Positions 12,357-25,399 of a stretch of 64,000 nucleotides of DNA are shown here, piece by piece. A model generated the notes under the pieces. It was given only the letters and a program-made list of their open reading frames with translations, made no database searches and was not told the origin of the DNA. Where the stretch lies: assembly GCA_028673005.1 (NCBI GenBank), contig CM054114.1:10571108-10635107 (forward strand), read 5' to 3'. Each line of letters starts with the position of its first letter. The stretch's first letter is position 1. This DNA is from Tanypteryx hageni. Lineage: Eukaryota; Arthropoda; Insecta; Odonata; Petaluridae. The translations under genes and the position numbers were made by a program.

Positions 12357-12800
12357 AGGCGTTCTTTACGAAAAGTAAAAAAGACCGCCTTATGGTCCCG
12401 CCATGTCCGTCCGTCTGTTCGTCCGCATATTTCAACTCCGAAACTGCTTGGCGGATATTCACGAAATATGCTATTTAGGATATAAGGGCCAGGAAAATGA
12501 TATAAATGGTTCACATAGTCTAATCGGGAGTTCTACTTTACCGGTGAAATAAAATTAACTTTTATTTATATCTCGTAAAATATCACTTATAATAAAAATA
12601 TCTTCAACCAAAAACGGTACATCTGTTTTGTTCAGTAAATTTTTATCGAACGAGTAGCCGATGTCAAGAAAATCACACAAGAAATTCGTAATTTTCCTTG
12701 AACTTTAAAATTTTATCCGTGTTTTTTAATTGTTCTCAACCAAAACAATCTTCGTGGCAACTGAAGTAAACAATATTTGCTGTAATGCCTAATTTTCTTT
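12357..12800. repeat. Dispersed repeat family R, copy 1 (right end unclear)
   Basis: Shares ordered blocks with 47341-47989: ggcgttctttac at the left edge, cgccttatggtc, a gtccgtccgtctgt run, and a following segment resembling aaccgctgaacggattt. Homology fades rightward and no matching right terminus was found, so the end given is approximate. No coding capacity is recognised. Confidence 0.5.
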
Positions 12801-14544
12801 TTTGTGCATGAAACATTTGGTAAATGAAGGAAAATTTCAATTTTCTTTATGTTTACACAGCGTTTGTAAGTGAAAATGAATGGCTAAGTTACGACGAAGG
12901 AATAAACGTGAGCATAAATATTATATTTCTTACTATTACTATTCGAGTGAGGTATGTTTTAAATAATTTTCTATTGTTTTATTAATTACAATCGATTAGG
13001 AAATAAATCGGTTAATAAAAAATTCGATATTTTCTAGGCATCACTTATCATTAATATTTATCTTTTTTACATGCTTGCATAAATCGTAAAGAACCCCTCT
13101 GCCTCGCGTGTATGCACGCATAATTTTTGCATCTTCCCTCTCTTGTTTAAGTAAAGTAAACGTTAATTTATAAACATTAAAGTCTATCAACTAGAAGTTG
13201 TCGAAGAAGATAGTAGCTGCGATTAATGATATAGCTATAAATGTATTCTTAGGAGTTATCATCCTCTTATAAAGATAAGTTGCATCGTATGACATGGGTA
13301 AAAAGTTCGGAGTCAATATATGCCTTAGTCAGTAAATTGTTTATTCGAGTCATAAAGTTATGGATGTGAAATTTTAACTTAAAGAAATTTCAAGTGACGG
13401 ACGTGTCATTTCCGTTATAACAGGAGACTGCTCTTCAACAAATGCTTTCCTCGAATGACTGAGGATTCGATGTGTATACATTCAGTTGATATACGGTCAA
13501 TGTGAAACAGAAATTCCATTATTTTTAAGTTAATTCTATCAAAAGTGTTTGATTTATTATAAATACGCTGTAGAATTATTGAACAGTTATTAAGATGCGA
13601 TGAAAGTATACATTTTATTTTTATGCGAATATGCTCCAGCAAATTGTATGGACATTTTTAATGAGATAAAATGTTAGATAAATATTTAATAAAAGTTAAA
13701 TATTACTCGGAATTTCATTATATTTGCCACCAACCTGAGACTACCATTACTTAGGTAAATAGTTCCTCGAAAATTTAATGAGTATTTGGTAAAATCAAAG
13801 CTAAAATGCGTTATTTTTTATTTTTACTGCAGCTTTGGAACAGCTCACCAAATAAAGTTTTTACCACCAGCCATTCTACTCTTTCTCCTCTGATTCATCC
13901 CCTGATTTTGTCTGCCCTAATGTTGGACTGCTCTATTAAATATTACGCAAAGGAAATCTTATAATTTCAGCTGACACTCTCGTTCCACTAAAATATTGCA
14001 ATTATTGAAACAAACAATATTTTTAGTATCCTAATTAATCTTGGCCATCGGGCTATTTTGTCTTTACCACTTTATCTAATTATTTATTTTTATATTGGGA
14101 AAATATTAGTAGTCTAGAGTGTTTCTTTTTTATATTAAACTACATTATCAAAATTGGCGTAAAAAATATCACATATTTTCAGTGTTACTGATTTCAGGAA
14201 ATGTCGTACAGTCGGAGAGTTAACACATAAAATATTGTGTCAGGCATATAGCAAGGGAAATCAAATTTGTCTTTTTAAAAATAATTTTTTATGTTTTTTC
14301 GTATTTAAATTGGGCTTTTAAACAAAATTAAAACATTTAGTGAAAATTTTTAAGAGTTGCTTATATGGGAGTAAATTCTGTCCTAATTTGGAACACATTT
14401 CATCGCATTGGGTTTACATTATGTTTCGAAAATATGTTGCATAATTTTTGGTGCGAATTTAAGAGGTTAAACTGAATGAAAACATTCCTATCAACATGGG
14501 TCTACATAAGCTCCCCTAGCCGAGCCACTGCTACTTTGAGTTGT
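12801..14544. other. AT-rich spacer
   Basis: No repeat or open frame worth naming. Confidence 0.45.
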
Positions 14545-14865
14545 CTACGCTGATATGGCAAAATCTACAAGACTCTTTTGAAACAGACTGAGTTTATCCA
14601 GGTATTTTTCAGCGTGTGGGCCAGTCTTTAATTCGTCACGCAAAAACGTGTGGTGTAGGGGTAACGTAGACATCTGCTGTAACACATGGATATGAATAAA
14701 CAGTTCGATCGATTGACATTGGTAATCATTTTTGACAGTAGCATCGGCAACGCAAAGTGTCGATAGCTTGGCTAGGACGAGTTTGTTGATCCATTTTGAT
14801 ATGTAGTAACTTTTTGCATTGATTTGACCTTCTGAATTTGCACAATGAATTATGATGAGACACAT
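14545..14865 (-). other. Unrecognised 106-codon open frame
   Basis: An ATG-started frame (MCLIIIHCANSEGQINAKSY...) with a more balanced amino-acid composition than typical AT-rich chance frames. Stops lie immediately upstream and downstream, and no splice context is obvious. I recognise no domain. It could be an internal fragment of an old transposon protein or a chance frame. Confidence 0.15.
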
Positions 14866-14954
14866 TTTGGAACACTGTCTATTTACGATGAAGTTGCTTT
14901 CTCATTTTTACAAAATCGAGAGTTCAAAATACAAGCACAAATAGATCAAAGTTG

Positions 14955-15080
14955 GAAAAACCACTGAGGATGGCTGCATTGTAGCCAAAATGCAAATACG
15001 GTTATTCATAACATTTTTATGGCTATTGGAGATACCTAAGATTAGTACTTACTTTTTTAAATGCTTGATTTTTAAGGGCT
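14955..15080 (+). repeat. Half-copy of the foldback family
   Basis: Matches the right arm of the palindromic elements at 52315 and 53151: accactgaggatggctgc, then tgtagccaaaatgc, then ctattggagatacctaag. The left arm is absent. Confidence 0.6.
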
Positions 15081-15204
15081 TATTTATTGGGTTCTTTTTT
15101 ACCTATAATAATAGCTCGATAATTTTAAATTGAAATTCAAAGGTGATACTTAATATATAGTGAGTTAATTTACGGAGTGAACTTTAAGTCGCAATTGGTT
15201 ATAT

Positions 15205-15640
15205 CAGGGCTCTCCAAACTATGTCCTGCGGGCCACACGTGAATCTTGAGCATGTAATAAGTCATGGCCATTTTTTACTAGATGTAACAATCAAGCAGTG
15301 TTATAAAACGTTATGCGTAACGTAACGAACGAAATTATTTTTGAATAACGTAACGAAAAACGTTAACGAAATTTTCAAAGTACTCGAATGAAAAACGTAA
15401 CTAAAACGAAAAAATCGTTATTTCGTTATGTTTACGCTTCTACTGTGAGACGTGTCGAAAAATTTTCTGGAAAAATCATAATTTACCCAATTCACTAAAT
15501 CACGTATTAATACGAAAATAGCTTACATTTGTATATTTTGCGCCTATAATTTTGAAAAGTATTTCATATTGATACTCTGGCCCCCGAGGATAAAATTTAT
15601 TAACAAGTGGCCCACTTGTAAAGATGTTTGGAGACTCCTG
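15205..15640. mobile_element. hAT-type miniature element, 436 bp
   Basis: Terminal inverted repeats agree at 13 of 15 positions (cagggctctccaaac at 15205; right end gtttggagactcctg at 15626-15640). The 8-bp target duplication is ggttatat (15197-15204) / ggttatgt (15641-15648), 7/8. Gcgggccac and gtggcccac lie near the two ends. The middle (about 15300-15445) is packed with acgtaacg/cgttaacg motifs unlike the rest and may be a nested insertion. Confidence 0.75.
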
Positions 15641-17229
15641 GGTTATGTGTATGAAAACAATGGAAGTAAAATTTGAAAAATAAGTTTAGAAATATTTTTA
15701 TTGAGGTGGTTGTGTTTTGCACTTTGAATAATCAGTTTATAAGTATTTCTAAAATTATTTTTAAAAGTTACTTTGATTTTTTTCATTTTTGCTTCATATA
15801 ATCAATTGTTATTTATAGAACATTCTGTATATGTATTTAGTATGGAAAATTTGTACTCATCTAAGTGTTTTGGGCTAAAATAAAAATCACACTCGCCGTC
15901 CGAATAAAATTATAGAGTGGTCGTTGTAAGTCATGTTTACTTTACGAGACAAAACGACAGAGCATTTGTATTATTGGTGATATTGAACCCAATCAAACGA
16001 AATACTTCGTGAAATCAAAAACAAAAATGAAGTATTTGTACTTGACCCTCACTTTCTTTTTGACAATCAATTTTAAAACTTTTAAAAATCCTGATAGTTT
16101 GCGCGCGATCATCTCATTTATTTAATAATTTTTAATGAAAAACTCCTTTTTAAATACTTTTTGTTTTTATTTTGTTCGGAATAATGTTACTTGTATTCAC
16201 AGTACTGTTTTTTTGTAATATTCTCAATGTTCTCGCCAAATAATTGTTCGGATCATTTTGTAAAGTGCAATTTTAGATTATCTATTTGAATAACCGGAGG
16301 ATAAGCACGTTTATCCACTTATATGGGTTTGTATCGAAAGTACATCAATTAATGAAGTACGGAAGGTCCTATTTAATTTTGCCTTGTTGGTTATCGTTGC
16401 TCAAAGTTTTATATTGAGTTTTAGCAAAATATCGTTCTGAATCGATTTGCTGAAAATTCTCCTGCTCAGAATGAAAGAATTCATATCCAATGTTAAGCAA
16501 GTGAGTAATCTATGATTTCTTGTGAATTCCCATTCCTTTCTCAACATTTCAACAGTGTTTTTACTCGTGATTATATTACTGAAATTTCAATTCATTATTT
16601 CTTCTTTCTTTTATCAATTCTATCACTACACACCACGTTAGAATTACCTACAAGTAAAATGAGATTTCACGACTCATCTGGTGAACGTCCGATATTTACG
16701 TCTTATAATCTGTATCTTAAAGTCGCTGCCACATGCAATAATTGTAATCAGCATATATTCATTAAATTTTCGTGATTATCTCGAATTTTCTCGAGCAGTC
16801 GAAAAGCGGACGGGAGATGAAAGTCTTTCGCAAATAAAATAAATAATAACTCAATTATAATTGGCGCGCGCTCTTTTTCCGACCATAAACCCAACGGCGC
16901 GTTTATCTTCATTCGCTCTTTGCGTATTTTTTTCGTTTTAAGTGCTCTCCCCGCGACCGATTACGCGACGCATACTCGCTTTTTAAAATGGATCGTGAGC
17001 ACTTGCGGCGAAGGAATAGTCACACGGTATCTGCGCCGAGATACTTTCATTATTTTACTCCCTATGCTATATTTCTTTTTGTCAAATTCCCGTTTTTTTG
17101 CCCATTTTTTTGGCGAGGAAGGATAGCCCCCCTCCACCTACCGGGGAAAAAAGAGAATTATTCTCTACCCACCTGTCACTCCGTTCGGTAACAATTTTTC
17201 TTTTATACTTTCCAATTTCTTTGTTCCCG
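15641..17229. other. AT-rich spacer, GC-balanced from about 16780
   Basis: Nothing recognised to 16780. From there to 17230 the sequence becomes more GC-balanced and CpG-containing (for example ttggcgcgcgctc near 16861), grading into GC island 4. Confidence 0.4.
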
Positions 17230-18275
17230 AACACATATCAGAGAGATTGGGAGGAAAGCGGGAAACGGGTGGGTGAGAGGGTAGGCGAGGAGGAAGGAGG
17301 CGGGGATCCTTCTTCTGCGAGACATGTTTGCGTTATTTTTTTCCTCGAGCACAGAAATGTTTGTAGGGCGGTGGGATGAGTGGGGCTAGAGAGAGAGAGA
17401 GAAAGAAGGGGGAGGGGAGGGGGAGAGTGGGGAAGAGAGGGACAGAGCCTTTCCGCTGACCTCACTCTCCTCCTGTGCTTTCTCCTCTTTCCTCCTCAGC
17501 ACCCCCTCATTCCTTTCACCGTGGGATGTGCGGCAAGGGGGGAGAGATAGAGAGAGAGAGAGGGATGGGGAGAGGAAGGAACCTTTCTCCCCCTCCCCCA
17601 ATGGGAGGCGGATGGAAAGGGAGAGGAAGGAGGGTGGGCAGCGAGAGAAAATCCCCTCTCTCCCCCTTCATCGTCTTTTTTATTATATTCTTCCTCTTTT
17701 TTTATCATTACCTCCTTTCCAATTTTTTTTATATCCTCAATGGGTGGTTGGATGGGGGAGACCAACCAGAGAGTCCGCAGCTCTGTGTTTGAGAGTGCAT
17801 GCGCGCCAGAGTTTTCCACCAGCCATGGCGGACAGAGTGAGAGAGAGGAATACCTTTCGCGAAATCCCCTCCTCCTTTTTTGTCTCTCTCTCCCCTTAGA
17901 GTCCACCTCTCTCTCTCTCTCTCTCTCTCTCTCCACACACTCTCCGCCACCTACTCGAGGTATACGGCGTACGAATCTTCCTTCCTTCCTGCTCGCTTGG
18001 GCGGAACAAAGCTCCATGCTACTGGTTTTTTTCATTCGCTTCCTCTCCTCTTAGCTGCTGCCTCCTTCAAAAATTCTCTCCCTCCTCTATCCCTTCTTTC
18101 TTCCTCACCTCCACCTCCATGTCCCTCCCATCCGGTTTCCTCTCCGTCTAAACCGGCCTCATTCTGCCATCTGATGCCGTTCTTTCGCACGTTTTTCTCT
18201 TGCAGTCGTCTCTCGTTCTTTGCTCCTTTCCTTTGTCGACCCTCCACTTCCCTCTTGGTTTCTTATATGCCCTGA
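17230..18275. promoter_or_regulatory. GC/CT-rich island 4, promoter-like
   Basis: Alternating purine-rich blocks (17240-17440, 17520-17650) and pyrimidine-rich blocks (17445-17520, 17870-18250), with GA and CT microsatellites (for example 17907-17933). Apparent frames on both strands (for example 17496-18035) are Ser/Pro/Arg/Glu-rich translations of these blocks and are rejected as genes. Unlike islands 1-3 and 5 the skew changes several times. Confidence 0.35.
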
Positions 18276-20689
18276 AATATATTGCTTAAATGAGACACTA
18301 TTAAAGGCATTTTCCATGAATTGGAATTATCTGTTAGGTTATCATTCTGTTTAGCATTCGGAAGATGTAAGACGGTAGTCATTGTTATAGATTTTCCTGA
18401 TATTGGAGTAAAAAACCACCACTGGAAGTTAGTTTGTATATAAATGTAGATAAGTGTGGTATTTTTCATATATATTTATACAAAGTATTATTTGCGTTAT
18501 GTTTTTGCCTACTGGGCCTATGACCAAACTGTAACATCGTGTTATAATAATAATAATAACAGAACCTCGTGGAAATCAGGGACATTTTTATGTGTAAAAC
18601 GTTGAAAATAAAATAATGACATTTTCATTAGTCTATTGTGTCATCTGTTTTGTGCATTATTCTTTCACTATTAAATTCTCGATGTATTGTCAAATGTTAA
18701 GTCAGATCCTTTAACCAGAATTATTGAAAGAAATTTTAATTTATTCACAATAATATGGAATAATTGTGTAAAGTAAGCAGTTTATACGAAAAAACAAAAA
18801 TATGTCATTTATTTCTCATTGCTTTAGAGCCAATTGTGTTCTTATCTATTCGTATGCATTTGTATGTGTATTTGTATACAGTACATAAAATACTCATTCT
18901 TAACATTATTTATGATTATTTTAATTTTTTAATGCTGAAACGTTATTCTTATTATTCTTAATTTTACGTAATTTGCTAGCATTTTTACACTTTGGCACTA
19001 TTCTAGTCATACTTTCCGTTTATTTTGTTAAGTATTTGGAAATTATTCGTCCATAATATCATTTATTTATTGTATTAATAAATTTTCCAATCTTTTCTTA
19101 GCTCTCTTATCTTCACTCATTCCTAATCGTATTGATCTAGTTTTTCTCTCCAGAAAAAACTCGATTTTTATAAGAGTATGTTGCTAGTGAAACCACTCAA
19201 TGAAAATATGCCGATCTTTCTGGATAAGTTGACTCCGATAGAGTGAATTATTGATACATATTCATACCTAAATGTGATTGCGGTTTAAAAAAATAGAAAC
19301 TTTTCATTACAAAACAGCAATTATGAATCATAAACCGTTGCAAACAGGTGAAAGTGCAATTGTTCTTAGTTTTGCTTCTTATATGAAAATGAATCGTCGA
19401 ACTTTGATGCATAGTGATATTTAAAAATAGTCAATTGTGCAGTCCTGTTTATATATTTGAGAGACAGAACGAGTTTTATTCGGTAGGAGCCTCTGCGATT
19501 GAAGCGCCATAAAGCATCAACCTTTTTAAGCAAGATGGACGCAACGCGTCGATTTCAAAAGAGAATTCCGCCAACGTAGACGCAGTCTCACTCCATTCGA
19601 TCTTTCGTTTATTGAGTCGCGTATTTTTCTTGAAGAAATTTTAAATCTTAAGTCAATTATTCATACCTAGTCACCATATTTTAAAATATGTTTATTAGTG
19701 TAACTGCGGGAGCTATCATTTCGACAAATGCTTTTAATCTTGGTGTGAAGTAATTGTAAAATTGGCAGGGAATGCGCAACGCGACTTTTCCTATGGTAGA
19801 TTATTTACATTTGAGCTGCTTCCTTTTTGTCTTTACTGTTGTATTTAATTTTATATGTACATTTTATACACGTTACGCGAGTGATAGTGATGATACGGCA
19901 AGAACTTACTGCATTCTCGTTACAAGACAATTTTCATTCTCTAATACAAGACTCAATATCAGTCGATGAGTTATGTGTTTTGTGTCCCGCATTATAGCCA
20001 TCTCCAATACTTTGCTTTTCCCTGAACATATGTGTTAATAGTTTTGGCAATTTTTTTTGTTAGCTACATTTTGTCATAAAAATATTAATGATTATATTTA
20101 GATTTGATCATTGTCATTTCTCCATCATGCAAAGTGAATGCGATGGAATCAGGAGTAGAGGAGGAACCGCATCCCCTATATGAATAAGATAAACGAGTAA
20201 ATTAAATTGCCCGCTAGTAAAATTCAGTAACTTTTATTTAAATCCGTGGTTAAAACGTATTTCGATCAGGGTTAACAATATTAATTTAACAAGAAGACCC
20301 AAACGGAACTTATGATGTCTACTTTCTACATAATTAGTTTAAATTAAATGAATGTAAATTCAATACTTTTTAAAATCAGATGTTTGTATGCTCCAATAAC
20401 TTACAGATTATAATATGTTTTACAGATTGATTAGCATAGAATTGATTAGTGTCTGTACTAAAGGTCTCTCATTTGTTAGCTATCAATATTATGAGAACAA
20501 TAGTCGTTGCAATGGCTACAATCTCATAATGTGTGATAAAAACTGCAAAAACGCGAAATTCGAAGAAATGTGACCGATAAGCAAAATTATACAATAAAAT
20601 CTGAATTTACATTTCTTTACTTAGAGAATAGTACAAATTACGCTTCAATATTACAATTCTAAAATATTTTAATATGCAAGAGAGTATTA
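18276..20689. other. AT-rich spacer
   Basis: Contains a short ATA run near 18544 and a GC-balanced patch at 19460-19620. No gene or repeat supported. Confidence 0.45.
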
Positions 20690-20940
20690 CCCTGCACGAT
20701 GGATTTCAGATTTCCCATGGAAATCGGATGGGAAGGATAGCTCCTGGAATCGAACCCGGTACAATCTTCGCAACAAAAACTATCCTCGAGAGCTCGGTCC
20801 CAATAGCAAGAGATTTCCACAAAGTTTAATGAAAATCGGTCGACTGGTTCACAAATTATAAGGGGGAACGGACGGACAGATAGACAGTCGGACGGACGGA
20901 CACAACGAAGAAACTATAATCCTATTTCTATTCTGGATAG
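20690..20940 (-). repeat. tRNA-like/B-box repeat joined to a GTCCGTCC module
   Basis: Read on the minus strand, 20746-20756 is a perfect RNA polymerase III B box, ggttcgattcc. It is preceded by a tRNA-like segment (gggaccgagctctcgaggat), although a clear A box is not certain. On the other side of the tRNA-like segment lies a gtccgtccg-type run and an accgattttcattaaac motif also found in repeat family R. This looks like a SINE-type fragment or a chimera, not a functional tRNA gene. Confidence 0.4.
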
Positions 20941-23730
20941 TGAGCTAAAAAATCTTACCCAGAATCTTCCGCTATAGTTTTGAAATTACTACAATTACAT
21001 ACATACATTGGTATTTCTTCAATTTTTAAAATGGCTGCATTTTTTAGAGTTTAGAGAATCGATACCATTTAAATCATTACCTGCTTCTTTTTGAATTAAT
21101 TATAAATCCGAGGGCAACCTTATTTTCTCTTTCAATTTGCTCATTAACGCAATTTTATACATTTGATTTAAACATTATTCTACCAATTATAGCAAAACGC
21201 AACTGAAAAATAAAAAAAACAGTCTTATGTACCTTGTTCTTAAATTTCGTTTTTATCCAAGAATTATTTTAAATTTTATTTATAAATAGATATTTCGTTA
21301 CTGTTATTAATGTACAAAATGGAAAACATTTCAAAAATAGTTTTTTTTGTAATTTTATATAATCGTATGTTATTTGCTCACGTATTGATATTTAATTCTA
21401 AATTCGTATTAGCTCCCACTCAAAGAATTATTTCGGCCGACTTATATAATGAGAAAAGTTGCTTTTATGGAAAAAGTGAAATTTATTGTTTTATTTTTCC
21501 TAACGAGCTAACATTATTGTAAGAATTATTAAAATGGATATTTGAGCCACCTAATTAATCAATTCTCTCTTTCTTTAGTGTGTTTTCATTGTATTGAATT
21601 TTACTATTCTCCTCGGGTTATATACATTTCCCGATTTTTCGTAAATTTTAAAATCTTGCGGTAATGATATGAATAATGCGGAAATGAACATTTTGGCTCT
21701 ACTTATAATTAATACATCCATTCCACAATAATTAGCGCCACGCACTGGGTTTTTGTTTTTAATGATATCATTCCATTGTTTTATAAATTAGATAACTCCA
21801 ATAAACAGAGAAAGTACTTATTTCGAACGATTTTAAATATACAAAATTTCCTCTAGTATCTTTAGAAGAATCTAAGCAACATAAATTTTAATTTATAAAA
21901 TTTAAATTAATAACTCAATAAACTCAGTTGAGCATTATAGCAAATTTATAAGATGCATTTCACAATAATTCGTACCAAACGTTATGATATACTATATGGT
22001 TATTATAAATATGGTTAAAGTTTAGTACGTTCAAATTGCATTCGATTCAACTTATCAGAAGTGCTCGTTATTGCTGGTTTATGAAAAGGTTTCCGTTAAT
22101 ATAACTGACTATTTTTAAAAACTTTTATTATTTATTTGCAGTATCAATATTTTTATGACGATATCTCGTTAACATTTCAGTACTTATATTTTAAGAAAAT
22201 TATGATTTTGAAATTGACGTGTTTTCCAGTTAATTACCAAGTATTTTTATTTCTTATTTATTTAAATGCAAGAACATCCATAATTTCTTCAGAATCTAAT
22301 GGAATTATTTAATTTCATTTGCGAAGGGTTCTCCAGCCATTATTTTACCTTTTCCACTATCCTGTCAGTATGATGTTCGATATTCACATCTTGTAAGTTG
22401 TAGAAGAAACGCATTTTGGAAATTATGAAAATTCATCTTTTTTTCCGGGAAGCAAAAGGGCGGCAATTATATTTGTAGTATACTTTTGAAAAACGCTGAT
22501 TTCATATCTCGCTGTTCATCAATCATAGCAAGGTTTAGATATAATCAGCTTGTTAAATCCTTTTTTATCGTTTGTATGGAGGTATAATAAATACCATAAT
22601 ATTACCCATTGTTGGCCTCTAAACATATTATCAAAGCAAGAAGATTTAAAAGATTAATTTTTGAAATATCCGTAAAGATTTAACCGAGAGATGAAATTTC
22701 TGCAATAACACTAAAGTGGGACTGGACATTGTATGTCAGCATGAATAAGGACCTACACAATACAAAAATCATTTATAACAATATTTTGGTGGACTTTGGG
22801 TCCATTCTTCCTCTGCCAGTTTTTTACGAGCTTATTATTAGGATTTGTACTTAACAGTTGAAACAAAACCATTCCAATTTTCTAATTTCAATCACATGCC
22901 ATTCTTCCTCTAAAAAATTTCTTCGTCCCCACCTCTTTTTTGTATGGCTCATCTTTTTTCGAAAAATATTTAGCTAATTTATCGTTCGACGTTTTATTTA
23001 TATCATACAAATACGTACGTGTAGAGGTAAATGGGCATTCAAACATTGATCATTTTTATAAGAGAGAAAATTTCAGGGTTTACAACAAAATCTAGAAATT
23101 AAGAAGTTTTTACAAAAAAGGCGAAAAATATATTTTTGCTAAAAAATCAAAACAAAGTAAATCACAATTTCAAGATTTATAATGAAATCTGTACTATCAA
23201 ATCAGACTCAATTGATAGAAGAGTGCTTTTAAGTGAAGATTGTGTAATAAACGTCGGACTTCAAGGAATAATTACTAGTATTTATCATTTTTTGATTCAA
23301 AAGTTCCTCGCCCAATTTTAAAGATTAGGAAACAGATGAATAAACTGGTAGGTAATCATTCATCAGGAAATGTATAAAATGGATTTAAAATCTTAAAATT
23401 AAAAATCTTTTCATAAATTTTCATTTAAAAAATTCAAACGTGGAGCAACATTTTTATTTAAATTTACCATTCCTGAATTTCTATTCCCCATGACGAATTA
23501 TGCTTAAATATTTAATCGCATCAAATACTGTTTTAATGAAAGTTATTTTTATTTTTACAATCTCCAAAATATATTAATAAACTAAGATGGTCTGTAAATA
23601 GAAAAATAATAAGGAATTTTAACAAAATAAATAGAAATTATATTTCATATTTTTGTTCATGATAAATTTCTTGATATTTTTATCTCCCTTAAGACTCAGA
23701 ATTCGCTATTAAATGGTTTATTCACTGGAA
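20941..23730. other. AT-rich spacer
   Basis: Scattered short frames only (for example 21310-21522, 23136-23321), all with the composition expected by chance. Confidence 0.45.
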
Positions 23731-23895
23731 TAGCGTTTCTCAAACATTTTCGTACCGCGGAACACGCAAAATAAAGATAGCACTCCGCCCCCCATTTTTA
23801 GTGTAATTCTTCCATTTCTCTCATAAATCCGCGGCACACTAGTTCATTTCTGGTGGCACACCACAGTGCCGCGGCACAACGTTTGGTAAACACTA
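23731..23895. mobile_element. hAT-type miniature element, 165 bp
   Basis: The ends tagcgtttctcaaac and tagtgtttaccaaac (right end complemented) agree at 12 of 15 positions. Internal ccgcgg motifs lie toward both ends. The putative 8-bp flanks cactggaa / cactaaag agree at only 5 of 8, all differences being purine transitions, so the insertion is old. Confidence 0.5.
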
Positions 23896-24953
23896 CACTA
23901 AAGAATAATCAAGAAAGTCTTATGGCTCTAAACTAATTATTGAAAATCCCACCTTAATGAAATAATTGGTTACTGTCTGAGAGATGGTAGAAATTTTATT
24001 TAATGTTGAATACGTGTTAATAAATTTTAATAGCCAATTTTTTGTCTTGCTTAAAAAACGAAATATAGGGTGTTCGTTCGATCACGAAATGTTGAATTTG
24101 TCGCCATAGAAAAGCAGTAGAATGAAAGTTACACATCGTGGTAATGATGCTAAATTGCTATGATTCAAGCAATAAATTATTAAAAGATATATGTTAAAGG
24201 AAAATATCTAAAGTACTTGATGAGACGTAGTTGAATTTTTATACTTTTAAATGAGCATATGACCCTCATATTTTATATTTTTCTTTTATTAACAAATCTA
24301 TTCTCATCGATACATATTCATACCAGAATATACGTTGAAAATTATACTTATATTTTATTTATATTACTTATCTTATTTTGAATTATGTGCAAGTTAATTT
24401 TGGTCTGGCCGTGCTCCTTTACATTGCAAATTATCCGATTTATTAGTATCACCTTTATCATCATTTTTTTTCCAATTTTATAACTTCTTAATGTAATCTT
24501 AAACAACGCTCATTCAGAGATCAACCAATAACATTCCATTTGATCTGTGCCTTGCCTTCAAACCTCAATTCTTTGTTCCGTTTTGACCGATTCGTTTGCC
24601 ATCGGTGTAATATACGTCAAGGTGTTATTGCTTGAGCAGTTTAGATATAATTTGAAAATTATTATTTTAATTAAAATATACAATCAATTTTGCTCTAAGC
24701 CAGGTGGAAACGTCAATAAATAATAAGGATATAAAGCGATATTTGTATAGATATCTTGAATAAAATACAGGGTCAACTTCTAAGCACAAAGTACAATTAG
24801 ATTCCTGAGTTTAGAGTTTTTGAGGTTCAAGGTAGGCCTTCGCAGCTACCGTAGTGGCAACGGGGCCCTCAAAGTCCCCACCATACATCACCCTACCAAG
24901 CAATCCTACTACTTCCTCCCAACTCAATCGTCTTTTGTCCTGACTATTTAAAC
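23896..24953. other. AT-rich spacer with a GC-balanced stretch
   Basis: Bases 24830-24920 are GC-balanced and weakly resemble 56960-56995 (caccctaccaagcaatcc against ggccctactaagcattcc), suggesting an unnamed dispersed repeat. Nothing else is seen. Confidence 0.35.
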
Positions 24954-25292
24954 CAGGTATCGGCAACCTTTTCTGCATGACGGGCCGCATTCATAATATG
25001 AATGCTTCGGAGGGCCGCATTGAAAGTCACGAGAGCTTCAGCGGGCCGGTTGAGTACTTACTTCCGAAGTTATCAAGAGATTCTGTGGTCTCACATTAGC
25101 AAAAATCATATATAAATAATTTACCAGCGATAAATATTCATCAGAAAAGGTTTCGAGACCAAAATTTTACTGAAAATATACGAAATTTTCGGTTAAATTG
25201 TACCGATCACTTTTTCATTATGGCTTCGCAGGCCGCATAAAGCGCCCTCGGGGGCCGCATCCGGCCCGCGGGCCGTATGTTTCCGACCCCTG
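24954..25292. mobile_element. hAT-type miniature element with perfect 8-bp duplication, 339 bp
   Basis: Flanked by a perfect 8-bp target duplication, atttaaac, at 24946-24953 and 25293-25300. The ends are caggtatcggcaacc and caggggtcggaaaca (right end complemented), 11/15. Gggccgcat motifs recur inside both ends. No coding capacity. This is the best-preserved hAT insertion in the window. Confidence 0.85.
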
Positions 25293-25399
25293 ATTTAAAC
25301 AGAGGTTTAGATCTAATTGAATTACAATTGTGTCATTTACAATAAAACGATATACGCAAGCATTTAAGATATTATACATTATTATTTACTGGAATCTTA

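Noticed and set aside
17496..18035. 179-codon minus frame
   Set aside because: Arg/Glu/Ser/Pro-rich translation of alternating GA and CT blocks; opposite-strand frames are equally open.
20746..20756. Functional tRNA gene from the perfect B box
   Set aside because: No acceptor stem pairing, no clear A box and no anticodon arm; better read as a SINE-type fragment.
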